DNA of 53,528 nt from Tersicoccus solisilvae. Lineage in GTDB: Bacteria; Actinomycetota; Actinomycetes; Actinomycetales; Micrococcaceae. The position numbers and the translations under genes were made by a program. Shown here piece by piece: positions 19,509 through 29,722 of this stretch. The notes beneath the pieces are model-generated. The model worked only from the letters and a program-made list of their open reading frames with translations. It did no database searches and was not told the origin of the DNA. The stretch spans positions 1 through 53,528 of the forward strand of contig NZ_BMJI01000021.1 in NCBI RefSeq assembly GCF_014643255.1, given 5' to 3'. How positions within the stretch are numbered: position 1 is the first letter of the stretch; every line of letters starts with the position of its first letter.

Positions 19509-21119
19509 TCAGGACTCCGTCAGGTCGACCTGGCGGACCGTCTCGGCGCCGATCCGCTCCCTGATCTCGTCGAGCTGCTCGCCGGTGACGGTGGAGTCGA
19601 CGGAGAGCACGGACAGGGCCTGGCCGCCCTCGGACGTGCGGGCCACCTGCATGCCCGCGATGTTGACGTCCCGGTCCCCCAGCACGGAGCCCATCACGGC
19701 GATGACGCCGGGTCGGTCCCGGTAGATGACCACGATGAGGTGGTCGTCCAGCGGCATCTCGAGCTCATACCCGTTGATCCCGGTGAGCTTCTGGTTCTGC
19801 TTCGGCCCGGTCAGGGTGCCGGAGACCTCCACGCGGCGGCCGTCCGAGAGGGCGCCGCGCACCGTCAGCTGGTTGCGGTAGTCCGGGGACTCGGCGGTCT
19901 TCGTCAGCTGCACGGCCACGCCGCGCTGCTCGGCCAGCACCGGGGCGTTCACGTAGGAGACGTGTTCGGAGACGATGTCCTGGAACACGCCCTTGAGGGC
20001 GGCCAGCTCGAGCGATTTCACGTCGTGCTCGACGATCTCCCCGGCGACCTCCACCTCGACCTGGGTGACGGAGCCGGCGGCCAGGGCGGTGACGATCCGG
20101 CCGAGCTTCTCGATCAGGGGGATGCCGGGGCGCACGTCCGGGTGGATGACGCCGCCGGCGACGTTGACGGCGTCGGGCACCAGCTCCCCGGCGAGGGCGA
20201 GCCGCACGGAGCGGGCGACGGAGACGCCGGCCTTCTCCTGCGCCTCGTCGGTCGAGGCGCCCAGGTGCGGGGTGACGACGACGCTCTCGTGCGCCATGAA
20301 CGGCAGGTCCGTCGCCGGCTCGGAGGTGAAGACGTCGATCGCGGCGCCCGCGATGGTGCCCGCGGTGATCGCCGCGTCCAGCGCCGCCTCGTCGACGAGG
20401 CCGCCGCGGGCCACGTTGACCACGAACGCGGTGTCCTTCATCGTCGCGAACGCGTCCGCGCCGAGCATGCCCAGGGTCTCGGGCGTCTTCGGCATGTGGA
20501 TGGTGATGAAGTCCGCCTCGGCGAGCAGGGTGTCCAGGTCCACCAGGCGCACGCCCATCTGGGCGGCGCGGGCGGAGGTGACGTACGGGTCGTAGGCGAT
20601 GACCTCGGTGCCGAAGGCCTTGACCCGGTCGGCGACCAGGCCGCCGATCCGCCCGAGTCCGATGATGCCGATCGTCTTCTCGAACAACTCGACGCCGGTG
20701 TACTTCGAGCGTTTCCACTCGCCGCCCTTGAGGGAGGCGTTGGCCTGGGGGATGTTGCGGGCCAGGGAGAGGATGTGGCCGACGGTCAGCTCCGCGGCGG
20801 AGATGATGTTCGACGTCGGGGCGTTGACCACCATCACGCCGGCGCGGGTGGCGGCGGCGACGTCGACGTTGTCCAGGCCGACGCCGGCTCGCGCGATCAC
20901 CTTCAGCCTCGAGGCCGCGGCGATGGCCTCGGCGTCGACCTGCGTGGCCGATCGGATCAGGATGGCGTCGACGTCGGCGATCGCGGGCAGCAGCTCGGCG
21001 CGGTCGGCGCCGTCGGCGCGGCGGATCTCGAAGTCGGGGCCGAGGGCCTCGATCGTGGCCGGGGAGAGCTCCTCGGCGATCAGGACGACGGGACGGGTGG
21101 GAGCGGGTGCGGTGGTCAC
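19509..21119 (-). CDS. serA: D-3-phosphoglycerate dehydrogenase
   Basis: First step of serine synthesis, oxidising 3-phosphoglycerate with NAD. The 536-residue long form has the N-terminal substrate domain and Rossmann fold with IGLGRIGGLVADR near 155. Catalytic residues are in VARGGLVDE (Arg), Glu near 270 and VTPHLGAST (His). The allosteric ASB domain (about 320-450) and a C-terminal ACT domain (about 460-530) for serine feedback follow. GTG at 21119 follows the ribosome site AAGGAA. It sits after ilvC behind a terminator hairpin, so it probably has its own promoter. Confidence 0.95.
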   Translation of the reverse strand: MTTAPAPTRPVVLIAEELSPATIEALGPDFEIRRADGADRAELLPAIADVDAILIRSATQVDAEAIAAASRLKVIARAGVGLDNVDVAAATRAGVMVVNAPTSNIISAAELTVGHILSLARNIPQANASLKGGEWKRSKYTGVELFEKTIGIIGLGRIGGLVADRVKAFGTEVIAYDPYVTSARAAQMGVRLVDLDTLLAEADFITIHMPKTPETLGMLGADAFATMKDTAFVVNVARGGLVDEAALDAAITAGTIAGAAIDVFTSEPATDLPFMAHESVVVTPHLGASTDEAQEKAGVSVARSVRLALAGELVPDAVNVAGGVIHPDVRPGIPLIEKLGRIVTALAAGSVTQVEVEVAGEIVEHDVKSLELAALKGVFQDIVSEHVSYVNAPVLAEQRGVAVQLTKTAESPDYRNQLTVRGALSDGRRVEVSGTLTGPKQNQKLTGINGYELEMPLDDHLIVVIYRDRPGVIAVMGSVLGDRDVNIAGMQVARTSEGGQALSVLSVDSTVTGEQLDEIRERIGAETVRQVDLTES

Positions 21120-21193
21120 ACGGTTCCTTCACAACGGGCGAACGGGGATGGACGGGCAGCGGGTTCCAGCCTAGGCCGGGCGCACGACGGCGC

Positions 21194-21242
21194 GAGGCCA
21201 GCCCCACGGTGTCACCGGTGGCAACACCGTGAGACTGGCCTC
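21194..21242 (-). terminator. Terminator after ilvC
   Basis: Outer stem 21194-21201 with 21235-21242 and inner stem 21205-21212 with 21224-21231, directly downstream of ilvC on the minus strand. There is no clear T-run. It separates the ilvBNC transcript from serA. Confidence 0.6.
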
Positions 21243-21270
21243 ACCGGCGGTCAAACGGGTCAGCGCGGTC

Positions 21271-22302
<1,032 letters not shown>

Positions 22303-22346
22303 TCAGTCTCTCCTTGGATGTGTTGCGGGAATGAGTGGGCTACTCA

Positions 22347-22432
22347 GGCGCTACGCGCTCCTCAGCGCGCGGTGCTGGGTCTGCGCGCTTCGGTCGCGCT
22401 CCGCTGGCGCTACGCGCTCCTCAGCGCGCGGT
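22347..22432. repeat. 27-bp direct repeat at the ilvN-ilvC junction
   Basis: Two identical 27-bp copies at 22347-22373 and 22406-22432, with starts 59 bp apart. Both contain the inverted motif CGCGCTCCTCAGCGCG. The copy nearer ilvN codes for its last residues (ALRSA and stop), so the gene end lies inside the repeat. The folded RNA could mark a processing or stability site between ilvN and ilvC. Confidence 0.8.
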
Positions 22433-22922
22433 CGCTCATCGAGCGGGGGCCTCGGCCGATCGCCAGCGTGCCGGACTGGACGATTTCCCGCACCCCAAAG
22501 GGCTCGAGCACCGCCAGCAGCGCGTTCAACTTCTCGGCCGTCCCGGTCGCCTCGATCACCACCGAGTCGGGGGCGACGTCGACGATCGAGGCGCGGAAGA
22601 GGTCCGTCGCCTGGGTGACCTGCAGGCGCGCGGCCGCGTCGGCGCGCACCTTGATCAGGACGTGGTCGCGCTGCACCGAGGTCTCCGGCAGCAGCTCGAC
22701 GATCTTCAGGACGTTGATCAGCTTGTTGAGCTGCTTCGTCACCTGTTCGAGGAGCTCGGGGTCGGCGTCGACAACCACGGTCACCCGGGACACCCCGGGC
22801 ACCTCGGTCGGCCCGACCGCGAGCGAGTGGATGTTGAACGCGCGGCGCGCGAACAGGCCGGCGACGCGCGTGAGCACGCCGGGCTTGTCCTCCACCAGCA
22901 CGGACAGGGTGTGGCGAGCCAT
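22410..22922 (-). CDS. ilvN: Acetolactate synthase small (regulatory) subunit
   Basis: Regulatory partner of IlvB that gives valine feedback inhibition and raises activity. The 170-residue protein has an N-terminal ACT domain ([31 protein letters not shown] region, Gly in the ligand pocket) and a C-terminal domain ending in REIVQSGTLAIGRGPRSM. The ATG overlaps the ilvB stop by one base, so the subunits are coupled. The last five codons and stop belong to a repeat that recurs 59 bp further on. Confidence 0.95.
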   Translation of the reverse strand: MARHTLSVLVEDKPGVLTRVAGLFARRAFNIHSLAVGPTEVPGVSRVTVVVDADPELLEQVTKQLNKLINVLKIVELLPETSVQRDHVLIKVRADAAARLQVTQATDLFRASIVDVAPDSVVIEATGTAEKLNALLAVLEPFGVREIVQSGTLAIGRGPRSMSDRALRSA

Positions 22923-24856
22923 CAGTCGTTCTCCTCCCACTGCGGCGTCATGTTCTGCGCCACCTGGATCAGGTCGTTGCTCACGCCCGACGGCACCATC
23001 GGCCACACCATCGAGTCCGGGCTGACGACGAAGTCGATCACCACCGGCCGGTCGTTGATGGCCAGGGCCTGCTCGATGGTGGCGTCGATGTCCTCCTCGC
23101 GCTCGCAGCGCAGCGCGGCGCAGCCGTACGCCTCGGCGAGCTTGACGAAGTCGGGGACGCGCACGGTGTCGTGGCCGGTGTTGAGGTCGGTGTTGGAGTA
23201 GCGACCGTCGTAGAACAGGGTCTGCCACTGGCGGACCATGCCGAGCGAGGAGTTGTTGATCACCGCGACCTTGATGGGGATGTCGTTGATCCGACAGGTG
23301 GCCAGTTCCTGGTTGGTCATCTGGAAGCAGCCATCGCCGTCGATCGCCCACACGACGCGGTCGGGGTTGCCGACCTTCGCGCCCATCGCGGCCGGCACGG
23401 CGTAGCCCATCGTGCCCGCGCCGCCGGAGTTGAGCCACGCGTGGGGGCGCTCGTACTGGATGAACTGGGCGGACCACATCTGGTGCTGCCCGACGCCGGC
23501 CACGTACACGCCCTCCGGTCCGGTCAGCTCCCCGATCCGCGAGATCACCTTCTGCGGGGCGGTCAGCCCGTCGGACGGCTCGGCGTACCCCAGGGGGTAG
23601 GTCTCCCGCAGTCGGCGCAGGGTGGCCAGCCACGGCGTCAGGTCCGGCCGTTGCGCGTGCTCGAACTCGGCGGTCAGCGCGTCCGTGAGGTCCGGGATGA
23701 TCTCCTTGACCGAGCCGACGATCGGCACGTCCGCGGTGCGGTTCTTGGAGATCTCCGCCGGGTCGATGTCGGCGTGGATGACCTTCGCTCCCGGGGCGAA
23801 GCTGGAGAGCTGCCCGGTCACGCGGTCGTCGAAGCGGGCGCCGAGGGTGATCAGCAGGTCCGCCTGTTGCAGGGCGGCGACCGCGGAGACGGCGCCGTGC
23901 ATGCCGGGCATGCCGAAGTGCAGGTCGTGGGAATCGGGGAACACGCCGCGGGCCTGCAGCGTCGTCACCACCGGCGCGCCCAGGTACTCGGCGAGCTGGC
24001 GCAGCTCCTCGGAGGCGTGGCCCTTGACGACCCCGCCGCCGACGTAGAACACGGGCCGGGAGGACGCGGCGATCAGCCGGGCGGCCTCGCGCAACTGCTT
24101 GGCGTGCCCGCGCAGCACCGGTCGGTACCCGGCGGCCTCGACCTTCGGCGGCCAGCTGAACGTCATCATGCCCTGCTGGGCGTCCTTGGCGATGTCCACG
24201 AGCACCGGGCCGGGGCGCCCGGTGCCGGCGATGTAGAACGCCTCCGCGAGGACCCGCGGGATGTCCTCGGGGTCGGTGACGAGCCAGGAGTGTTTGGTGA
24301 TCGGCATGGTGATGCCGACGATGTCCGCCTCCTGGAAGGCGTCGGTGCCGATCACGGCGCTGGAGACCTGACCGGTGATGGCGACGATCGGCACCGAGTC
24401 CAGGTGCGCGTCCGCGATCGGGGTGACGAGGTTCGTCGCCCCGGGGCCGGACGTCGCGATGCACACGCCCACCCGCCCGGTGACCATCGCGTAGCCCTGC
24501 GCGGCGTGACCGGCACCCTGCTCATGGCGGACGAGGATGTGGTTGATCGTCGTCGAATCCATCAGCGGGTCGTAGGTCGGCAGGATGGCCCCGCCCGGAA
24601 GGCCGAAGACGTCGGTGACGCCGAGCTCCTCCAGGGTGCGCACGATCGCCTGCGACCCGGTCATCCGCACCGGTTCGACGACGCGGTTCGGGCCCTGGAC
24701 GGAGGAGCCGGAAGGGGAGACGCCGGTCTCCCCGGTGGTGGCCCGCGCGGTGCTCGTGCCCCCGGGAACCGCCGGGGGCACCGGTGCGGTCTCCCGGGCA
24801 CCCGCCCGGGACGTGTGCGCCATCAGCGCCGGGCTGACGGTCTGTCCCTTGCTCAT
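22922..24856 (-). CDS. ilvB: Acetolactate synthase large (catalytic) subunit
   Basis: Thiamine-diphosphate enzyme making acetolactate and acetohydroxybutyrate, the first common step to Val, Leu and Ile. Of 644 residues, the first 60 or so are a low-complexity extension. Then come the N-terminal domain with [10 protein letters not shown] and catalytic Glu in VRHEQGAGH, the FAD-binding middle domain, and the C-terminal ThDP motif [14 protein letters not shown] with [13 protein letters not shown] stretch ending in GDG plus NN about 27 residues later is the classic cofactor signature. Expression is probably controlled by the leader peptide and terminator upstream. Confidence 0.95.
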   Translation of the reverse strand: MSKGQTVSPALMAHTSRAGARETAPVPPAVPGGTSTARATTGETGVSPSGSSVQGPNRVVEPVRMTGSQAIVRTLEELGVTDVFGLPGGAILPTYDPLMDSTTINHILVRHEQGAGHAAQGYAMVTGRVGVCIATSGPGATNLVTPIADAHLDSVPIVAITGQVSSAVIGTDAFQEADIVGITMPITKHSWLVTDPEDIPRVLAEAFYIAGTGRPGPVLVDIAKDAQQGMMTFSWPPKVEAAGYRPVLRGHAKQLREAARLIAASSRPVFYVGGGVVKGHASEELRQLAEYLGAPVVTTLQARGVFPDSHDLHFGMPGMHGAVSAVAALQQADLLITLGARFDDRVTGQLSSFAPGAKVIHADIDPAEISKNRTADVPIVGSVKEIIPDLTDALTAEFEHAQRPDLTPWLATLRRLRETYPLGYAEPSDGLTAPQKVISRIGELTGPEGVYVAGVGQHQMWSAQFIQYERPHAWLNSGGAGTMGYAVPAAMGAKVGNPDRVVWAIDGDGCFQMTNQELATCRINDIPIKVAVINNSSLGMVRQWQTLFYDGRYSNTDLNTGHDTVRVPDFVKLAEAYGCAALRCEREEDIDATIEQALAINDRPVVIDFVVSPDSMVWPMVPSGVSNDLIQVAQNMTPQWEEND

Positions 24857-24933
24857 CGGTTCGTCCTTCGGTCTCGCTCGTGGTGGTCGCCCGCGGCGAT
24901 CCTCCCCCGTCCCGGCGGGAGGGTCACCCCAAT

Positions 24934-24965
24934 AAAAAAACCCCTCAGCCTTGCGGCGCGGGGGT
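24934..24965 (-). terminator. ilvB attenuator terminator
   Basis: On the minus strand a hairpin (24942-24964) closes CCCC with GGGG around an inner GCC-GCAA-GGC stem-loop and is followed by seven Ts (24935-24941), about 78 bases before the ilvB start. It lies after the leader peptide. Bases 24977-24984 (GCAGAAGC on the plus strand) are complementary to leader-peptide codons 1-4 (25034-25041), giving an alternative fold that ribosome position could control. Confidence 0.8.
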
Positions 24966-24998
24966 GGGCGTGGGTGGCAGAAGCTTCCGAGGGGGCTC

Positions 24999-25043
24999 CT
25001 ACGCCACGCACCGGTCGACTACGAGAACACTCAGCTTCTGCAT
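24999..25043 (-). CDS. ilvB leader peptide
   Basis: A 14-residue frame [14 protein letters not shown] with two Leu and three Val residues clustered at positions 4-9, ending in TAG 34 bases ahead of the terminator hairpin. Leader peptides rich in the product amino acids are the hallmark of ribosome-mediated attenuation, as in other actinobacterial ilvB genes. The presumed transcription start falls on or next to the ATG, so it is probably translated as a leaderless message. Confidence 0.78.
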   Translation of the reverse strand: MQKLSVLVVDRCVA

Positions 25044-25079
25044 GTCCCCAGTGTCGTCCCCGGGCGCCGACGGTGTCAA
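25044..25079 (-). promoter_or_regulatory. ilvB promoter
   Basis: -35 TTGACA (25074-25079, perfect consensus), an 18-base spacer and -10-like GACACT (25050-25055). Six bases later comes the leader-peptide ATG. The -10 is weak, so the position of the start site needs mapping. Confidence 0.6.
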
Positions 25080-25080
25080 C

Positions 25081-25123
25081 GTGTGGACGTCTCGTCTCAC
25101 ATCGTGAGACGAGACGTCCACAC
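25081..25123. promoter_or_regulatory. Perfect 20-bp palindrome upstream of the ilvB promoter
   Basis: Arms 25081-25100 and 25104-25123 are perfectly complementary with a 3-base centre. It lies between the ilvD stop and the ilvB -35 box. There is no T-run on the minus strand, so besides terminating ilvD it may be an operator: its centre GTCTCACATCGTGAGAC recurs, imperfectly, before leuB. Confidence 0.8.
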
Positions 25124-25134
25124 GGCGGCGCTGC

Positions 25135-26838
25135 TCAGCCGACCCAGGCGCCCTCGGACGCCGAATGGACCAGCTTGGCGTACTTGCCCAGCACGCCGGT
25201 GGAGAAGCGCGGCTCGCGCGGTTCGAAGCCGTCGCCCCGGGCGGTCAGCTCGGCCTCGTCGACGAGCACGTCCAGGGTCTTGCCGGCGACGTCGAGCCGG
25301 ATCCGGTCGCCGTCGCGCACGTGCGCGATCGGGCCGCCGTCCACCGCCTCCGGGGCGACGTGGCCGACGCACAGGCCGGTGGTGCCGCCGGAGAACCGGC
25401 CGTCGGTGAGCAGCAGGACGTCCTTGCCCAGCCCCGCCCCCTTGATCGCCCCGGTGATGGCCAGCATCTCCCGCATGCCGGGGCCGCCCTTGGGACCCTC
25501 GTAGCGGATGACCACGACGTCGCCGGCGGCGATGGTGCCGTCCTCCAGCGCGTCCATCGCGGCCCGCTCCCCGTCGAACACGCGGGCGGTGCCCTCGAAG
25601 ACGTCCGAGTCGAACCCCGCGGACTTGACGACGGCGCCCTCGGGGGCGAGCGAGCCCTTGAGGATGGTGATGCCGCCGGTCGGGTGGATGGGGTCCGCCA
25701 GCGCGCGCAGGATCTTCCCGTCCGGATCCGGCGGGTTGATGTCGGCGAGGTTCTCGGCGACCGTCTTCCCGGTCACGGTGAGGCAGTCCCCGTGCAGCAG
25801 CCCGGCGTCGAGCAGGGCCTTCATCACGACGGGCACGCCGCCGATCCGGTCGATGTCGTTCATGACGAACCGGCCGAAGGGCTTCAGGTCCCCCAGGTGC
25901 GGGACGCGCTCGGCGATGCGGGAGAAGTCGTCCAGGGTCAGGTCGACCTGCGCCTCGCGGGCGATGGCGAGCAGGTGGAGCACGGCGTTGGTCGAGCCGC
26001 CGAAGGCCATCACCACGGAGATCGCGTTCTCGAACGCCTCCTTGGTCATGATCTGCCGGGCGGTGATCCCCTTCCGCAGCATCTCGACGACGGCCTCGCC
26101 GCTCTTGTGCGCGAAGTTGTCGCGGCGGCGGTCGGCCGACGGCGGGGCCGCGGAGCCGGGCACTGACATGCCCATGGCCTCGGCCACCGACGCCATGGTG
26201 TTCGCGGTGTACATGCCGCCGCAGGCGCCCTCACCCGGGCAGATGGCGCGTTCGATCCGGTCGACGTCGTCGCGGCTCATCAGGCCCGCGGCACAGGCGC
26301 CGACGGCCTCGAACGCGTCGATGATCGTCACTTCCTTCTCCTGGCCGTCGGAGAGCTTGACCCGGCCCGGCATGGTGGAACCGGCGTAGAGGAACACCGA
26401 GGCCAGGTCCAGGCGGGCCGCGGCGATGAGCATGCCAGGCAGCGACTTGTCGCAACCGGCCAGCAGCACGGAGCCGTCGAGGCGCTCGGCCATCATCACG
26501 GTCTCCACCGAGTCGGCAATGACGTCGCGGGAGACGAGCGAGAAATGCATCCCCTCGTGGCCCATGGAGATGCCGTCCGAGACGGAGATGGTGCCGAACT
26601 CCAGCGGGTAGCCGCCGGCGGCGTGCACGCCCTCCTTGGCCGCCTTCGCGAGCCGGTCGAGCGAGAGGTTGCACGGGGTGATCTCGTTCCACGAGCTCGC
26701 GACGCCGATCTGCGGCTTGCCGAAGTCCTCGTCGCCCATGCCGACCGCCCGTAGCATGCCGCGCGCGGCGGTCTTCTCCAGACCGTCGGTCACGTCCCGG
26801 CTGCGGGGCTTGATGTCCACCGTGTTCTCAACGCTCAT
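25135..26838 (-). CDS. ilvD: Dihydroxy-acid dehydratase
   Basis: Third common step of Ile and Val synthesis, dehydrating dihydroxy acids with an iron-sulfur cluster. The 567-residue protein has the conserved cysteine motifs GCDKSLPG (near 129), GACAAGLM (near 195) region and [14 protein letters not shown], and the C-terminal [25 protein letters not shown] start at 26838. It is transcribed in the same direction as ilvBNC but separated from ilvB by a palindrome and promoter. Confidence 0.96.
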   Translation of the reverse strand: MSVENTVDIKPRSRDVTDGLEKTAARGMLRAVGMGDEDFGKPQIGVASSWNEITPCNLSLDRLAKAAKEGVHAAGGYPLEFGTISVSDGISMGHEGMHFSLVSRDVIADSVETVMMAERLDGSVLLAGCDKSLPGMLIAAARLDLASVFLYAGSTMPGRVKLSDGQEKEVTIIDAFEAVGACAAGLMSRDDVDRIERAICPGEGACGGMYTANTMASVAEAMGMSVPGSAAPPSADRRRDNFAHKSGEAVVEMLRKGITARQIMTKEAFENAISVVMAFGGSTNAVLHLLAIAREAQVDLTLDDFSRIAERVPHLGDLKPFGRFVMNDIDRIGGVPVVMKALLDAGLLHGDCLTVTGKTVAENLADINPPDPDGKILRALADPIHPTGGITILKGSLAPEGAVVKSAGFDSDVFEGTARVFDGERAAMDALEDGTIAAGDVVVIRYEGPKGGPGMREMLAITGAIKGAGLGKDVLLLTDGRFSGGTTGLCVGHVAPEAVDGGPIAHVRDGDRIRLDVAGKTLDVLVDEAELTARGDGFEPREPRFSTGVLGKYAKLVHSASEGAWVG

Positions 26839-26962
26839 GCTCGGAGTCTATGCCGGGCGGACCTGCGGCCCCGTCCCGGGACCACTCCGTGACGCGGGCG
26901 ACGAACCGCCCCGCCGAGCGGGCGCCCGGGAATTATCCGCGCGCGGATCTGTTCGCCCCGGT

Positions 26963-27943
26963 ATGGACACCACCACCAGCACCAGCACGATGACCGCCGT
27001 CGGCGTCGACACGTACGGCGGCCCCGAGAACCTGCGGGTCCACGAGGTCCCCGCCCCGCACGCCGGGCCCGGCGAGGTCCGGATCCGCGTCCGGGCCGCC
27101 GCGGTCAGCCCCACCGACACGAACGTCCGCGAGGGCGCCTACGGCGAGAGCGAGCTGCCCTTCCCGGTCGTGCCCGGCATGGACGCGGCCGGCGTGATCG
27201 ACGAGGTCGGCGATCCGGACCCGACGCGCGGGCTCGACACCTCCGGCTGGTCCGTCGGCGACGAGGTGATGGCGATCGCCCTGCCGCGGAAGGGCCACGG
27301 CGGCGCCTACGTGCAGTACCTCGTCGCGGACGCCGACTCCCTCGCCCGGATCCCGGCCGGTTCCTCCCTCGAGGAGGCGTCCTCGCTGCCGATGAACGGC
27401 CTGACCGCCGTGCAGGCCCTCGACGAACTGGCCATCCCGGCCGGCGGCACCTTCGCCGTCACCGGGGCCGCGGGCACCCTCGGCAACTACGCGGTGCAGC
27501 TGGCCAAGCAGCGCGGCCTGACGGTGATCGCCGACGCCGCGGAGAAGGACCGCGCGCTGGTCGCCTCCCTGGGGGCGGACCACATCGTCGAGCGCGGGGA
27601 CGACGTCGCCGCGAGGATCCGGGCCATCGTGCCCGAGGGCGTCGACGGGCTGCTGGACGCCGCCGTGATGAACGAGAAGGCCCTGCCCGCCGTCCGCTCG
27701 GGCGGCGGCTTCGCGACCGTGCGCAACTGGGGCGGCGTCGAGGGCAGCGACGTCACCGTCCACAAGATCTGGGTCTTCGCCGAGTACCACTCCGGTGCCA
27801 AGCTGGACGCCCTGCGGCAGGCCGTCGAGGCCGGCGCCCTGACGCTGCGCGTCGCCGACACGCTGCCGGCGGAGCAGGCCGCCGAGGCCCACCGCCGGCT
27901 GGAGGCCGGCGGCACGCGGGGCCGGCTGGTGCTGACCTTCTGA
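26963..27943 (+). CDS. Zinc-independent quinone reductase-like MDR oxidoreductase
   Basis: A 326-residue medium-chain dehydrogenase/reductase. The catalytic GroES-like domain covers about 20-135 without zinc-ligand cysteines. The Rossmann domain has FAVTGAAGTLGNYAVQLAK near 160-180, placing it with NADPH:quinone oxidoreductases or alkenal reductases (QOR/NAD(P)H-dependent). The Thr/Ser-rich first nine residues may be untranslated: an in-frame ATG lies at 26990. It stands alone between divergent ilvD and a terminator. The substrate is unknown. Confidence 0.87.
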   Translation: MDTTTSTSTMTAVGVDTYGGPENLRVHEVPAPHAGPGEVRIRVRAAAVSPTDTNVREGAYGESELPFPVVPGMDAAGVIDEVGDPDPTRGLDTSGWSVGDEVMAIALPRKGHGGAYVQYLVADADSLARIPAGSSLEEASSLPMNGLTAVQALDELAIPAGGTFAVTGAAGTLGNYAVQLAKQRGLTVIADAAEKDRALVASLGADHIVERGDDVAARIRAIVPEGVDGLLDAAVMNEKALPAVRSGGGFATVRNWGGVEGSDVTVHKIWVFAEYHSGAKLDALRQAVEAGALTLRVADTLPAEQAAEAHRRLEAGGTRGRLVLTF

Positions 27944-27980
27944 CGCGTCCGCTCCCCACGCGTGCGGCGCTGACGTGCGC

Positions 27981-28022
27981 CGACGACGGCGGCCGGTCCT
28001 CCGGGGCCGGCCGCCGTCGTCG
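27981..28022. terminator. Strong hairpin after the quinone reductase gene
   Basis: A 16-bp GC-rich stem (27981-27996 with 28007-28022) and a 10-base loop, 37 bases after the stop. No T-run follows, as often seen in actinobacteria. Confidence 0.7.
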
Positions 28023-28199
28023 TCCCGGCCCCGGAACGGCACCGCGGCGCGTACTCCGGCGCGGGTTCGTCGCCGTCACACGCCGTCGTTCGCGGCCGGC
28101 CCGGTGGGTGTCCTCCCTAGACTGAGAGCACCCCCCCACTCCCGCGGGGCGTGGTCACGGCACGACCCCAGCCGCTGCCTCGCTCCCTTGAAAGGCGCG

Positions 28200-28646
28200 A
28201 TGACGACCGACGACGGTGCCCGGCTCAAGGCCGATCTGCACCGGATCTTCGACCGGCAGATCTCCACCTTCGGCTCGTACAACCTGCTCTACGGGTACGG
28301 TTCGGCCGAGTACCCCCCGCCGCGCGCCGGGATCGCCCCGGGCACCCGGCGGGACTTCATCGTGGGGTACTGCATGACGCCGGTCGAGGTGGTGTTCGCC
28401 CCGTTCCTGCTGCCCGCACTGACGCCGGTGGAACCCGCCACGGCCGTCAATGCCACCAACCTGGCGTTCGCCGAGATCGGCACCGACTCCTGGTACGAGG
28501 TGGAGACCAACATCGGGGTCCGCTTCGGGGTCACCGTCCGCGGCCGGGCCCGGCTCGCCGTCGACGGGTCGACGACGTGGCTGGACCAGGGGGACGACGC
28601 CGACGACTTCGCCCGCTTCATGGCCGAGGAGTTCGTCGACCTCTGA
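28200..28646 (+). CDS. Hypothetical protein, 148 residues
   Basis: I do not recognise this protein. It begins MTTDDGARLKADLHRIFDRQI, has the aromatic-rich stretch YNLLYGYGSAEYPPP, and a central hydrophobic section (VEVVFAPFLLPALTPVEPATAVNATN). Its second half resembles an alternating beta pattern with many acidic residues, and it ends in FMAEEFVDL. There is no signal peptide or clear membrane helix. AAAGG at suitable distance supports ATG 28200, and a -10-like TAGACT lies about 75 bases upstream. Codon use matches its neighbours, so it is likely native. Confidence 0.7.
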   Translation: MTTDDGARLKADLHRIFDRQISTFGSYNLLYGYGSAEYPPPRAGIAPGTRRDFIVGYCMTPVEVVFAPFLLPALTPVEPATAVNATNLAFAEIGTDSWYEVETNIGVRFGVTVRGRARLAVDGSTTWLDQGDDADDFARFMAEEFVDL

Positions 28647-28682
28647 GCCGGGCGACCGGTCCGCCGGTCGGCAGGAGGACCT

Positions 28683-29624
28683 TCAGCCGGCCGCCGGCCG
28701 CACCTGGGTCGCCGGCTCCTCACCGCGGGCCAGCTGACCGAGCGTGCGCCGCAGGTGCTCCACGATCCGCGGCTCGAACGCGGAGGCGTTGCCGCCCACG
28801 TGCGGGGTGATCAGGGCGTTCGGCGCGGACCAGAGCGGGTGACCGGCCGGCAGCGGCTCGGGATCGACGACGTCGAGCGCCGCGTGCAGGCGGCCGGCCG
28901 TCACCTCGGCGGTGAGGGCCTCGGTGTCCACGACCGCTCCGCGTCCGACGTTGACGACGAGGGCGCCGTCCGGGAGGGCGGCCAGCACGTCCGCGTCCAC
29001 CAGGTGGTGTGTGTCCGGCGTGAGCGGAGTGACCACGACGAGGACGTCGTGGTCGGCGGCGAGGGCCGCCAGCTCGTCGGTGCCGTGCACGGGGCCCCGC
29101 TCGTCCGTGCGGGCACGGGACGCCACCCGGGTGAGCGTGACCTCGAACGGGTCCAGCCGGCGGGCGATCTGCTCGCCGATGCCGCCGACGCCGACCAGCA
29201 GCACCCGGCGGTCCGCCAGCGACAGTCGCCGTTCCGGGCGCCAGCGCTCGTGCAGCTGGTCCCGCACGGCGATGTCGATGCCGCGCAGGGAGGCCAGCGT
29301 CAGGGCGAGCGCGATCTCGGCCGTCGCGGCGGCGTGGACGCCGGCCGCGGTGACGATCGCCGGGCCGTCGCCGACCTTCTCGGCCACCCCGTCGTACCCG
29401 GTGGTCGCCGTCAGCACCGTCCGCAGGCGCGGCAGCGCGCGCACGGCGTCACCGTCGTAGCCGCGGCCGTAGGGCAGCACCACGGCACCGATCCGGTCGG
29501 CGGCCTCCACCGGCGCCGGTGCGTTCGCGTCCCACACCACCAGCTCGACGCCGGGCACCGGTCCGATGCCCTCCAGCATCCAGCGTTCGGGGACGGTGGC
29601 GGTGAGGGAGGGCGTCGGGTCCAT
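28683..29624 (-). CDS. D-isomer-specific 2-hydroxyacid dehydrogenase
   Basis: A 313-residue NAD(P)-dependent dehydrogenase related to SerA and glyoxylate/hydroxypyruvate reductases. The Rossmann motif is VLLVGVGGIGEQIARR near 143-158. NVGRGAVVDTEAL carries the catalytic Arg region, VVDPEPLP the Glu, and ITPHVGGNASAF the His. The N-terminal substrate domain is short and variable. The substrate is unknown. The start is ATG 29624; the longer upstream frame runs into the divergent lipoprotein gene. Confidence 0.88.
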   Translation of the reverse strand: MDPTPSLTATVPERWMLEGIGPVPGVELVVWDANAPAPVEAADRIGAVVLPYGRGYDGDAVRALPRLRTVLTATTGYDGVAEKVGDGPAIVTAAGVHAAATAEIALALTLASLRGIDIAVRDQLHERWRPERRLSLADRRVLLVGVGGIGEQIARRLDPFEVTLTRVASRARTDERGPVHGTDELAALAADHDVLVVVTPLTPDTHHLVDADVLAALPDGALVVNVGRGAVVDTEALTAEVTAGRLHAALDVVDPEPLPAGHPLWSAPNALITPHVGGNASAFEPRIVEHLRRTLGQLARGEEPATQVRPAAG

Positions 29625-29722
29625 GCCGTCCACCCTAGTCACGTGCCCGGGGCGGCGGCCGGACCCAGCGCGGCGCCGGGGGCACCGCGTACCATCGCGG
29701 TAGCCGCCGACGGAGGACCCCC

